Shown: piece by piece, positions 8,374 to 15,307 of the stretch
How the letters are laid out: every line of letters starts with the position of its first letter
Position numbering within the stretch: position 1 is the stretch's first letter
Source of the DNA: Sulfurospirillum cavolei
GTDB taxonomy: Bacteria > Campylobacterota > Campylobacteria > Campylobacterales > Sulfurospirillaceae
Length of the DNA stretch: 64,000 bases
Assembly (NCBI RefSeq): GCF_001548055.1
Contig: NZ_AP014724.1
Span: forward strand, 1,612,001-1,676,000
Reading direction: 5' to 3'
The notes under the pieces: generated by a model
The model's input: the letters and a program-made list of their open reading frames with translations, nothing else
Database searches by the model: none
What the model was told of the DNA's origin: nothing
Program-made: the position numbers and the translations under genes

Positions 8374-9367
8374 TGTCCTTTTCACCCTCTTTGTCGCCAG
8401 CGAGTTTTGTTACTACTTGCTCATCGCGCAAACGGGCATCATCGAAGTCTTTCACTCCGACGTCCAGACCTTTTTTACCTTGCCTTTGGGTGGCGTTCTA
8501 GGAAGCTTGTTGGTGTACCGCTCGTGGGGTTGGCTCAATACCGATCAGCGAAAGATCATCTTTTTTGTGGGCATTCAAGCCTTGTGTTCGTTTTTTTATC
8601 CCTCGCTCAACCTTGCGGTCTTGGCACTGCTTGGCGTGAGTTTGGGTATGAGCGCTCCGCTGTTGATCAAAGTCTCCAAAGAACGCATGGGTGAGATCGC
8701 CATAGCATTAGCCTTGACCTATGCACTTGCTACGGCACTCTTTACCTATGCGCCTATTTTACGGGGTAATCTTGCCATTGCGCTCTCAGTGACCGCGTTT
8801 ACATGTAGCTTTTTTCTGCACCGTTTGCCGCCGCACCGTGTGGAGATCGCCTCGGAGCGTTTGAGTCTTTACGCAGTGGCTTCCATGGCAATCTGGGCGT
8901 ACTTGGACGCGAATCTTTTTGAAACGCTCTCACGTAGCCTTGACATCGCCATTTGGAGAGAGCCGACATGGCATATCATCTGGGTGTTTCACCTCATCGG
9001 CATGGGCGCGGCGTACTTGCTTCGAGACGTGTTTAAAGAGCAACACGCGTTCATCATCGCCTTTTTGTTTGCGACGAGTTACGCTCTTTACGCGGCGCGA
9101 GAGGCATTGCTTTTAAGCATGGTTTACCCGTTTGTCATCTCGTACTACAACTTTGTCATCCTCAAACGCCTCTCCAAGCTTGGCGATCTTAGGCTGTTGG
9201 GTGTCATCATGGTGTTTACGGGGTGGATCGCGGGTGGTGGCGGGCTCCTTAGCGCGCTTTTTGGTTACACCTATGTGGGTGTTTTGTTTATTTGCGTGCT
9301 TTTGTGCGCTGAAATGTACGGCTTTATCTATCAAATTTCTCAAAAAAGGATCAACAATGTTCACTAA
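8366..9367 (+). CDS. Polytopic membrane protein of unknown function
   Basis: A 333-residue protein with about ten hydrophobic segments and very few charged residues between them. I start it at ATG 8366 with AAAGGAG just upstream. It overlaps the preceding gene by 8 bases and the following YceI gene by 11, so it belongs to the same operon. I do not recognise a family motif. The constant pairing with the oxidase-like protein suggests a complex partner or assembly factor. Confidence 0.6.
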   Translation: MFNVLFTLFVASEFCYYLLIAQTGIIEVFHSDVQTFFTLPLGGVLGSLLVYRSWGWLNTDQRKIIFFVGIQALCSFFYPSLNLAVLALLGVSLGMSAPLLIKVSKERMGEIAIALALTYALATALFTYAPILRGNLAIALSVTAFTCSFFLHRLPPHRVEIASERLSLYAVASMAIWAYLDANLFETLSRSLDIAIWREPTWHIIWVFHLIGMGAAYLLRDVFKEQHAFIIAFLFATSYALYAAREALLLSMVYPFVISYYNFVILKRLSKLGDLRLLGVIMVFTGWIAGGGGLLSALFGYTYVGVLFICVLLCAEMYGFIYQISQKRINNVH

Positions 9368-9896
9368 AACCATCGTCTCTTTGCTTGCGGCATCGCTTCT
9401 GTGCGGCACACTGTTTGCCAAAGAGCTTCATTTTCAAGAAGGCACCATCGGCGCGCAAACTGAAATCTTAGGTGATAGCAACATCAACCCCAAAAGTTCG
9501 CACATTAGCGCAAATTTGAGTATGGACGATACGATTGAGTCGCTCAAAGGCGAGATCACGCTAGAGCTTTTAAGCCTCAAAAGCGACAATGAAAAACGCG
9601 ATGAGCATATGTACGAAGCCTTACATGTAAAGACGCATCCTAACACATTTTTCAAACTGAAAGAGGTCGTCAAAGAGGCTGATGGTTACCATCTCATAGG
9701 CATTCTAACGCTCAATAACCAACCCAAAGAGATCAACACCAAAGCCGAGATCACCGATCAAAACGGATTTGTGAACCTCAAAGGCAATTTTACGATCAAG
9801 ATGAGTGCGTTTGGCATCGAACCGCCAACACTGCTTTTTTTAAGCGTTCGTGATGATGTGGTCGTCTCGTACGATCTTATTTTGGCAAAACGTTAG
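9357..9896 (+). CDS. YceI-family periplasmic protein
   Basis: A 179-residue protein with a clear signal peptide (hydrophobic stretch LLAASLLCGTLFA, cleavage near residue 20). The YceI-like beta-barrel pattern follows: NPKSSHISANLSM, then THPNTFFKL, VKEADGYHLIGILTLNNQPKEI and LKGNFTIKMSAFGIEPPTLLF. YceI proteins bind isoprenoid-type lipids such as quinones. I choose the ATG at 9357, within the end of the previous gene, because it gives the signal sequence directly. The context with an oxidase-like protein fits a quinone-related role but that is inference. Confidence 0.75.
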   Translation: MFTKTIVSLLAASLLCGTLFAKELHFQEGTIGAQTEILGDSNINPKSSHISANLSMDDTIESLKGEITLELLSLKSDNEKRDEHMYEALHVKTHPNTFFKLKEVVKEADGYHLIGILTLNNQPKEINTKAEITDQNGFVNLKGNFTIKMSAFGIEPPTLLFLSVRDDVVVSYDLILAKR

Positions 9897-9904
9897 GCAA
9901 AGCG

Positions 9905-10666
9905 ATGTTTGAAAAGGGGTACGAAAAGCTCAACCTCAAACGCATGATGCTAAGCATCGAGCACCTGCCCTCCTCGTTTGAGAACTTTACCATCGTGCAT
10001 CTAAGCGATTTACATGTAAACGCTAAAACGCCGCTTCATGCCCTTGAAACTTTGGTCGCCAAGATCAATGAACTTCACATCGACATGGTCGCTCTCACAG
10101 GCGATCTTTTCGATGCTAAGCCCTCGCGCATTCGCACCCAGCTTGAGGTTTTAAAACAGATCAAACACCCTGTCTATTTTGTCAGCGGCAACCACGATCT
10201 GCTCTTTACATGTAAAACGCTTCGTTCTGAAATCGAAGCGTTGGGATTTACCCTCTTAGACAACCGTATAGTCACGTTGCACAAAGAGGACGCGCGTTTG
10301 CAGCTGATGGGACTTAGCGATGCGTTTAGTGCGTATTTTGGCATCAAGCGCCATGAAAAAGAGCTTTTTGCCACATTAGATCCTCACCTTCCTACGCTCT
10401 TGCTGGCGCATCAGCCCAAAGACATTCGTTTTGCCAAGCATTTCAGGGTCGATGTGCAACTCAGCGGTCATACGCACGGCGGGCAGATCTACCCGTTTGG
10501 CTACATCGTCAGGCTCTTTCAGCCTTACCTTCACGGTTTACATGTAAAAGATAAAACACAGATTTTCGTCACAACGGGGTATGGGTGTTGGGGCTTTAAC
10601 CTGCGTTTTAAAGCGCCCAGTGAAGTGGTCATCATCCGGTTGGTGGGAGCAAAAGATGCAGATTAA
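9905..10666 (+). CDS. Metallophosphoesterase (calcineurin-like, YaeI/YkuE type)
   Basis: A 253-residue protein with all five motifs of the superfamily: VHLSDLH (about 31-37), ALTGDLFD (about 63-70), SGNHD (about 94-98), LLAHQPKD and LSGHTHGGQIYPFG (about 188-201). Relatives hydrolyse phosphoesters, including UDP-diacylglucosamine-type lipids, at the membrane. There is no obvious signal sequence. It is linked to the yceI-like gene by an 8-base gap and overlaps the kinase fragment downstream by 11. Three exact TTTACATGTAAA copies fall inside it (10009, 10205 and 10537). Confidence 0.8.
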   Translation: MFEKGYEKLNLKRMMLSIEHLPSSFENFTIVHLSDLHVNAKTPLHALETLVAKINELHIDMVALTGDLFDAKPSRIRTQLEVLKQIKHPVYFVSGNHDLLFTCKTLRSEIEALGFTLLDNRIVTLHKEDARLQLMGLSDAFSAYFGIKRHEKELFATLDPHLPTLLLAHQPKDIRFAKHFRVDVQLSGHTHGGQIYPFGYIVRLFQPYLHGLHVKDKTQIFVTTGYGCWGFNLRFKAPSEVVIIRLVGAKDAD

Positions 10667-11309
10667 GGTGAAGTTGCTGTTGTGGTATCTGTTGGTTCAG
10701 AGTCTCATCTTAGCCAGTTTTAACTACGCGCTTTTTATCAACGTTGAGCACAATCTAAGCGAAAATATCTCAGGCGTCATCCAAACGCACGAGGCGATTG
10801 AGCACTTTTTAAACACGGTGTGGCTGTTGAGCCCTTTTTGCATTGTGCTCTCCAGTTTTGGTGGGTACTTTTTGATCGGTCGCTATTTTAAACCGCTTCA
10901 AGCGATGCTTCACAACATGCAAACGATCAACGCGAAAGAGCTTTCAGGGCGCATCGAAACACACAACAATGACGATGAGATCAGCCGACTCGCCACCGCG
11001 TTTAACGCGATGCTAGAGCGCTTGGAGCATTCATTTACCGCGATTAAAGCGTTTAATACCCAAGCTTCCCATGAGCTGAGAACGCCTCTGACCATTATGC
11101 GAGGCGAGATCGAGATTGCACTGCGTAAAGAACGTTCCGACGAGGAGTACCGTCGTATCTTAGAAGTGCAACTCGAAGAGATCCAAGCCCTGCAAACCCT
11201 CATCGAAGATATGCTTCTCTTCGCTGAAGGTAACGCAAGTTTAAGCTATGAATACTTCCCCAAAAAACAACTGCCGTTTTCGATTTTAAACACCGCTTTT
11301 GAGAAATAA
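10656..11309 (+). pseudogene. Sensor histidine kinase remnant lacking the ATPase domain
   Basis: 217 residues with membrane segments at about 7-27 and 63-85, a HAMP region, and the phosphoacceptor box FNTQASHELRTPLTIMRG (histidine near residue 137). The dimerisation helix follows and ends at IEDMLLFAEGN. The frame stops about 30 residues later, and no N, G1 or G2 boxes of the catalytic domain follow in any frame before the CRISPR array, 68 bases on. The gene therefore looks truncated at the border of the CRISPR-Cas locus. A natural short kinase that relies on a partner is possible but less likely. Confidence 0.65.
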
Positions 11310-11377
11310 AAAGCGTACATCAAACACACATATCGGTTTGAGTTATACAAATAGACGAAGACGTTAGCGATATAGTT

Positions 11378-11799
11378 CTTTAAATACAAATCTTGTGTCG
11401 GTTCGAGGCATATTAGTAGCAAACGTATGGCGCATATTATAGTTTAAATACAAATCTTGTGTCGGTTCGAGTGTAAGTGATTGTATTAATTAAATAATAG
11501 CTACACTTGTTTAAATACAAATCTTGTGTCGGTTCGAGGTTGGCGACGTCTTAGTGTTGCCAAGATGTCCCAGTTTAAATACAAATCTTGTGTCGGTTCG
11601 AGAAAAGTCTTTATTCGCGATCGATATAATTTCAGCTTTGTTTAAATACAAATCTTGTGTCGGTTCGAGCCGTGCGGCTTTTTTACTGCCTTTGGCGTGT
11701 TGGTTGTTTAAATACAAATCTTGTGTCGGTTCGAGTGATAAGACACTCTACAACTCAGCGAGTGCGTCAGTTTAAATACAAATCTTGTGTCGGTTCGAG
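11378..11799 (-). CRISPR. Leader-distal part of the CRISPR array (7 repeats, 6 spacers)
   Basis: 30-bp repeats start at 11378, 11442, 11509, 11573, 11640, 11706 and 11770. On the plus strand they begin GTTTAAATACAAATC and end TCGGTTCGAG. Spacers are 34-37 bp. The first repeat differs at its first base (C for G), as expected for the oldest, leader-distal repeat. On the minus strand the repeat ends in ATTTAAAC, like the 5' handle of type I-B crRNAs, so crRNAs are read leftward. After the last repeat, 29 bp of a further spacer (11800-11828) remain before the prophage. The array resumes at 47826. Confidence 0.95.
11736..11769 (-). other. Spacer matching the adjacent prophage
   Basis: This 34-bp spacer agrees with prophage positions 44808-44841 at 30 of 34 bases; the mismatches are at plus-strand spacer positions 4, 7, 25 and 28. 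In crRNA orientation these are positions 31, 28, 10 and 7, so one falls in the usual seed. Read in frame, spacer and protospacer both encode DKTLYNSASAS, so the differences are silent. The spacer was therefore acquired from a close relative of this phage. Confidence 0.9.
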
Positions 11800-11828
11800 A
11801 ATATAATGGGTTTTCTATTCCTTGTTTT

Positions 11829-12017
11829 TGTGAGGGGCTGTATGAAATGATAGTGTAGGAATTTTGGCGCACTTCCCTAAAATAGGCACTTTGTGGCGTG
11901 TGTTACTGGTGTTTCATCTTTAAATTATTCTGCTGTTTTTTCACTCTCGTGTTCTTTTGCGAAATTATTGACTTGATTCGTGAAAACTTTGGTGTTTATC
12001 TTTAACATGGATAGTTG
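11829..12017 (+). other. Prophage left end with putative transposase-binding sites
   Basis: The end begins TGTGAGGGGC and carries AAATGATAGT at bases 17-26 (11845-11854). That is the same position as AAATGTTAGT in the right end. A weaker second copy, ACATGGATAGTT, lies near 12005-12016. Mu ends have one terminal and two more distant transposase sites on the left, and this layout is compatible. The sites are inferred from left-right symmetry. Confidence 0.6.
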
Positions 12018-12134
12018 TTTATACTTCGATGTATAGGCTGTTTGTGCTTGATTTGTGGTGCGAAAATTTATGCGAAAATGTTGGTGGTCTTTTGATGATC
12101 TGCTTTGGTTGTTTAAGTGTTGCTAAACTGCAAC

Positions 12135-12283
12135 AAACGAACACGACAAACGAACAGAAACGAACATGACAAACGAATACCGCGAAAAGGCTATTTTGTT
12201 CCTTTGGGTGTTTCCAAACTGTGATAAAGGAACACGACAAAGGAACACGACAAAGGAACATATTTTCAGGTGATAAACGAACA
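12135..12283 (+). repeat. Iteron-like direct repeats, 13-bp period
   Basis: Two clusters of a 9-bp core occur in the noncoding left end. AAACGAACA-type copies lie at 12135, 12148, 12158 and 12171 (the last with T for C). AAAGGAACA copies lie at 12226, 12239 and 12252, followed by AAACGAACA at 12275. The common spacing is 13 bp, with linker CGAC or TGAC, and an inverted TGTTCCTTT lies at 12197-12205. The region from 11829 to 12312 holds no convincing gene. A protein-binding array (transposition enhancer or second operator) is likely; which protein binds is unknown. Confidence 0.7.
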
Positions 12284-12312
12284 AAGTATTATATTTAACT
12301 CAAATTGATATT

Positions 12313-12969
12313 TTATTGTGATACTACCCATTTGTCATCTTGAATTTTCAAGCCAAAACTTTTTCCTATGGTGTGCATTGATGTGACAGTGGTATCTAAC
12401 ATCTCTTTGGTTTGTCTGTCGTATTGTTTTATGTCGTCAAGTAAAGACGGTTTTTTGGTGTCCATGAATTCGACAAACTTTTCGCACTGTTTTCTATTGA
12501 TATTGTAAATAGTGCTGTAGTCTTGTCGAATTGAACTGACTTGCTTTTTTATCTCTTTATCGTGAAGTTCAGGCGTACGATATTCCCCTGCAAAAAACTC
12601 TTTACTCATGTCTGCATACATTGAAGCATATTGACGCGCCTTTGATATGCTGGGACTCTGTCTAAAATCTGTCATTGTCATTTCTGCAAAAGCTTGATTT
12701 GACATAATGTGATTAAAATAAGTCATGACCGTTTTTTGATCTTCTTTGAAATACTGATCTTTTACAACTGGGTCTGTTATTCTTGGATTTTTACTCGTAT
12801 CGTATATGGCGACAGCCATAATTCCAAAAAAACAAAAGCCAATTGCTATACACGTACTCATAAAATATGTATAGAGTTTTCCCTTGCCTTTTGCGAAAAA
12901 CCTCTTTATAAAGTATCTACCTACAAAAACACCCGCAACAAAAACTACTACAATCAAAAAACCAACCAT
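12313..12969 (-). CDS. Membrane-anchored protein next to the repressor, possible lysogeny/exclusion factor
   Basis: 218 residues with two N-terminal hydrophobic segments (about 3-20 and 36-56) and a long, lysine-rich, mostly helical C-terminal domain. No family was recognised. It lies just downstream of the repressor and on the same strand, so it should be expressed in the lysogen. Genes in this position often alter the host or exclude other phages. That role is inferred from position and topology only. Confidence 0.6.
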   Translation of the reverse strand: MVGFLIVVVFVAGVFVGRYFIKRFFAKGKGKLYTYFMSTCIAIGFCFFGIMAVAIYDTSKNPRITDPVVKDQYFKEDQKTVMTYFNHIMSNQAFAEMTMTDFRQSPSISKARQYASMYADMSKEFFAGEYRTPELHDKEIKKQVSSIRQDYSTIYNINRKQCEKFVEFMDTKKPSLLDDIKQYDRQTKEMLDTTVTSMHTIGKSFGLKIQDDKWVVSQ

Positions 12970-12984
12970 CTACCTCTCCTTATT

Positions 12985-13662
12985 TTAAAATATCCGAATT
13001 TTTGCCCTGACAATACCCACGATTGTAAGGTATTGTAATTCATCATCGTGTAGCTCTATTTCGTCATAGTGGCTATTTTCACTCAGCAACTTGACCCATT
13101 TTTTGAACGGATCCATTTTTATGCGCTTGATGTACACGGAGCCATTGATATTGGCTATGACTGTTTCGCCGTTTTTAGCGTCGTCATGACGTTCGATGAG
13201 CACCGTTTCACCATTAGAGATATACGGTTCCATGCTGTCGCCAAAAACCGTGATGATGTCGAGCTTATCAAAGCGACGAACATTCACAAGTTGCTCTAAA
13301 AATCTTCGATCAAGGCGCATCGGTTGCGGTACGTACTGCCCCTCGTTAATCGCTCCATACCCTGCGGCGGCAATAACATCAGGATAGTAGTTTACCGAAA
13401 CAGAATTGTCGTCTTCTACTCTATTTGTAGTGATAGGTAGAGAACCTTGTTCTCCAAGAAGCATTTCTCCTTTACCTGTAAGTAGCCAATAAACATTGAT
13501 ATTGCAGATTTCCGCAATATCAACAATTGTGCTTGCTTTGGGTTCAGATGTTCCTTTTTCATAGTCAGCAAGTGTTCTTTTGCCTATTTTAAGGCTATTT
13601 GATAAATCTTCTTGCGTTAGCTTTGCATAATTTCGTGCCTGAATGATGCGAGTTTCTAACAT
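12985..13662 (-). CDS. CI/LexA-like phage repressor with S24 peptidase domain
   Basis: About 225 residues. The N-terminal XRE helix-turn-helix (LTQEDLSNSLKIGKRTLADYEKGTS, about residues 16-40) is followed by a LexA/CI-type self-cleavage domain. The cleavage site is plausibly AAAGYGAI (about 108), with the catalytic serine in FGDSMEPYI (about 158-166) and the lysine in NGSVYIKRIK. It should maintain lysogeny and be inactivated by RecA in the SOS response. I use ATG 13662 (MLETRI) rather than the longer frame to 13683 because it sits closer to the HTH and after the promoter region. Confidence 0.85.
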   Translation of the reverse strand: MLETRIIQARNYAKLTQEDLSNSLKIGKRTLADYEKGTSEPKASTIVDIAEICNINVYWLLTGKGEMLLGEQGSLPITTNRVEDDNSVSVNYYPDVIAAAGYGAINEGQYVPQPMRLDRRFLEQLVNVRRFDKLDIITVFGDSMEPYISNGETVLIERHDDAKNGETVIANINGSVYIKRIKMDPFKKWVKLLSENSHYDEIELHDDELQYLTIVGIVRAKIRIF

Positions 13663-13700
13663 TTTAGACCTTTTAAATTGCAATAAATTACATTATTCTA

Positions 13701-13729
13701 TTGACAAATGCAGAAATCTGCATTATAAT
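13701..13729 (+). promoter_or_regulatory. Early promoter with repressor operator between -35 and -10
   Basis: TTGACA (13701-13706) and TATAAT (13724-13729) are both perfect consensus with 17-bp spacing. The spacer holds a perfect palindrome, ATGCAGA-AA-TCTGCAT, at 13708-13723. It lies in the divergent gap between the repressor and the early genes, so it is the obvious operator for the prophage repressor. Binding there would block RNA polymerase at the early promoter. Confidence 0.8.
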
Positions 13730-13734
13730 GCCAC

Positions 13735-14008
13735 CATACCAAAAAAAAGACTACTTTCTTTTTGGTATGTGTTTCTTTTTTTGAATTGTATCGTATTTCT
13801 GAGTTTTGAGAAATACGCCTTCTTTAACATAACAGCTACAGCTCAGGTACCTTTGATTAGGTGGGGAATTGACCCGTAAAACTGTAGTGCGCAAGGCGTT
13901 TCGCCGACCATAGGAGTGCTTACGAGAGGGCAACTGTGGCAACTTTTAAATTCTTAAAAGCATGTAGTGGTTTCTTGTTTTTAAGAGTTTAAATTTTAGG
14001 AGATACCT
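13735..14008 (+). other. Long structured 5' leader of the early transcript
   Basis: About 270 bases separate the early promoter from the first open frame. A near-terminal hairpin has arms CATACCAAAAA (13735-13745) and TTTTTGGTATG (about 13759-13769). Further on are a GGCG-TTT-CGCC hairpin (about 13898) and a long AT-rich inverted repeat (TTTAAATTCTTAAAA and TTTTTAAGAGTTTAAA, about 13945-13995) ending near the ribosome-binding site TTAGGAG. A short frame can be read through it (13643-13879) but it has no start signals, so I treat the stretch as untranslated. Confidence 0.5.
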
Positions 14009-14149
14009 ATGCCGGATATGACAGCGATACTCCCAGTGGTGGCAATATTTGTCGTATTGTATGTGGTGCTAAGGCGCAAGCCTAGGGCTAAAACGGAGAA
14101 CTTAGAACCGATCAAAAGCGTTCTTGGGTTTATGAAAGGAAAAAAGTGA
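14009..14149 (+). CDS. Small membrane protein, first gene of the early operon
   Basis: 46 residues starting MPDMTAILPVVAIFVVLYVV, so a single N-terminal membrane segment (about residues 5-22) followed by a basic tail. A TTAGGAG site lies 7 bases upstream. The stop overlaps the next start (TGATG). It is the first product made after repression is lifted, a position often used for host-takeover or anti-defence proteins. No family was recognised. Confidence 0.55.
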   Translation: MPDMTAILPVVAIFVVLYVVLRRKPRAKTENLEPIKSVLGFMKGKK

Positions 14150-14367
14150 TGGGAAAAGCTCTTTACATTCTAAACGAATTAAAAAACAAAGACGTGCTTG
14201 ACATGCAACAAATAGGCATAGAGTATGAGGATGTAGACGATGCAATAGCCGAACTTGCAGAGTTTCGTGAGGCTTTTGAAGTAATGAAAAAGCTTGAACA
14301 AGAGTTAAAGGGTATTAACCCTGAGCTTATGTTGTTAAAGCTTGTTACTGCCGCACTTAAGGAGTGA
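14149..14367 (+). CDS. Small acidic early protein
   Basis: 72 residues, mostly predicted helical, with many leucine, glutamate and isoleucine residues and no motif I recognise. ATG 14149 overlaps the upstream stop, and an AAAGGAAAAAAG site precedes it. Candidate host-interaction protein by position only. Confidence 0.55.
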   Translation: MGKALYILNELKNKDVLDMQQIGIEYEDVDDAIAELAEFREAFEVMKKLEQELKGINPELMLLKLVTAALKE

Positions 14368-14369
14368 TG

Positions 14370-14588
14370 ATGTTCGAAAATACAAAAGCTATCTTGCATA
14401 GCATCGTCGAGGGAAAACCTCCTCGCAAAGGAACGAAGACATATGCGAAGATAGACGATGCGCTGTTTGAGGTCTTTACGGCAAAACAAAAACTACAAGC
14501 CGCAGAGAAAGAGATCGCAGAGCTAAAAGAGAGAGCCGCTTGCGGACAAAAGTTTAAAGCGGAGGCAAACGATGAAAGCAAACTTTGA
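14370..14588 (+). CDS. Small early protein with C-terminal coiled coil
   Basis: About 72 residues. The basic segment PPRKGTKTYAKIDD is followed by a heptad-like helix (AKQKLQAAEKEIAELKERA). An AAGGAG site 6 bases upstream supports ATG 14370; ATG 14367 is the alternative. It overlaps the next gene by 17 bases. Function unknown. Confidence 0.55.
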   Translation: MFENTKAILHSIVEGKPPRKGTKTYAKIDDALFEVFTAKQKLQAAEKEIAELKERAACGQKFKAEANDESKL

Positions 14589-14847
14589 CAATATGAGAAT
14601 ATTTACGACTGGCAGTATGAACGCGTTAGGGGAGGTACTTAAAGACTATGTTATCGATAGTGATGACATCGACGATGATGTAAAGCGAAAAATTACGAAT
14701 GCTTTTAATTATGCCGGACAGAGAGTTAATGTTTTAAATTGCCTATACGATGATAACGTAAAAGATGACGTAAATGATCTATCTGATGTTATCGAAGTTG
14801 AACTGTTAAAGCATGAAAAATCGGAGGAGGATGACGATGAGCTATGA
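14572..14847 (+). CDS. Acidic small early protein
   Basis: 91 residues, strongly acidic, with aspartate runs (DSDDIDDDVK, DDNVKDDVND) and an EEDDDEL tail. Acidic DNA-mimic-like composition is common among phage proteins that block DNA-binding defences, so it is one candidate for such a role. The composition is the only evidence. It is preceded by GGAGG in the end of the upstream gene. Confidence 0.55.
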   Translation: MKANFDNMRIFTTGSMNALGEVLKDYVIDSDDIDDDVKRKITNAFNYAGQRVNVLNCLYDDNVKDDVNDLSDVIEVELLKHEKSEEDDDEL

Positions 14848-15307
14848 TATTTTCGAAAAAAAGGCGGCTCTTAACAGCGAATTTGAAGTAATCCCGACGA
14901 AGATACAACTCTATGCGGAGGGCGTCGGTTTCGACGCAAACGGCTATATGCGGTATGACGGCTTAACCTATCCTACGGACACGGTAAAGTTGTCGAGCTT
15001 GCCGCTAAAAATACGAGGGTTATTTGCGCCGCAAAAATACGATGTCGTAACTCCGGGGACACGCGATATCGACACAACCGGCGGTAAGACATCTCCTTTG
15101 CAGATAGACGGAAACCTGATAAATCTTAGCAAGATTTTGATGGAACAACTCGAAAATATTACGAATCCCGAAAAAATTAAAGACGTTGACATAATCGCTG
15201 AGCTTAAAAAAGCGAATGCCGTGTGCAACGTAGCGGATAAGATTATTAATGTCGTTGATCTATCCTTGCGGGTTGAAATATTTAAAGATAAAAAGTTGTG
15301 CAGATGA
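14837..15307 (+). CDS. Early phage protein of unknown function
   Basis: 156 residues from ATG 14837, chosen because GGAGGAG lies 8-9 bases upstream; a longer frame begins at 14813. The protein is soluble with mixed charge and no motif I recognise. It overlaps the previous gene by 11 bases and the following HNH-like gene by 4. Confidence 0.55.
   Translation: MSYDIFEKKAALNSEFEVIPTKIQLYAEGVGFDANGYMRYDGLTYPTDTVKLSSLPLKIRGLFAPQKYDVVTPGTRDIDTTGGKTSPLQIDGNLINLSKILMEQLENITNPEKIKDVDIIAELKKANAVCNVADKIINVVDLSLRVEIFKDKKLCR

Noticed and set aside
7180-8694. Several basic or histidine-rich frames antisense to the oxidase-like and following membrane genes
   Set aside because: They are typical shadows of codon bias in hydrophobic genes and have no ribosome-binding sites.
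11511-11775. Open frames in both directions across the left CRISPR repeats
   Set aside because: They are formed by the repeat and spacer sequence and have no start signals. The apparent similarity to phage protein D in one of them is the spacer match itself.
11800-11828. Prophage starting at 11800 with a 4-bp CGAG target duplication
   Set aside because: CGAG on both sides is simply the end of the CRISPR repeat, so it is not independent evidence. The sequence at 11800 lacks the TG end, while 11829 has TGT and an AAATGATAGT placed exactly as in the right end.
12019-12261. 80-codon minus-strand frame in the prophage left end
   Set aside because: It follows the iteron repeats, is cysteine/phenylalanine-rich and low in complexity, and has no ribosome-binding site.
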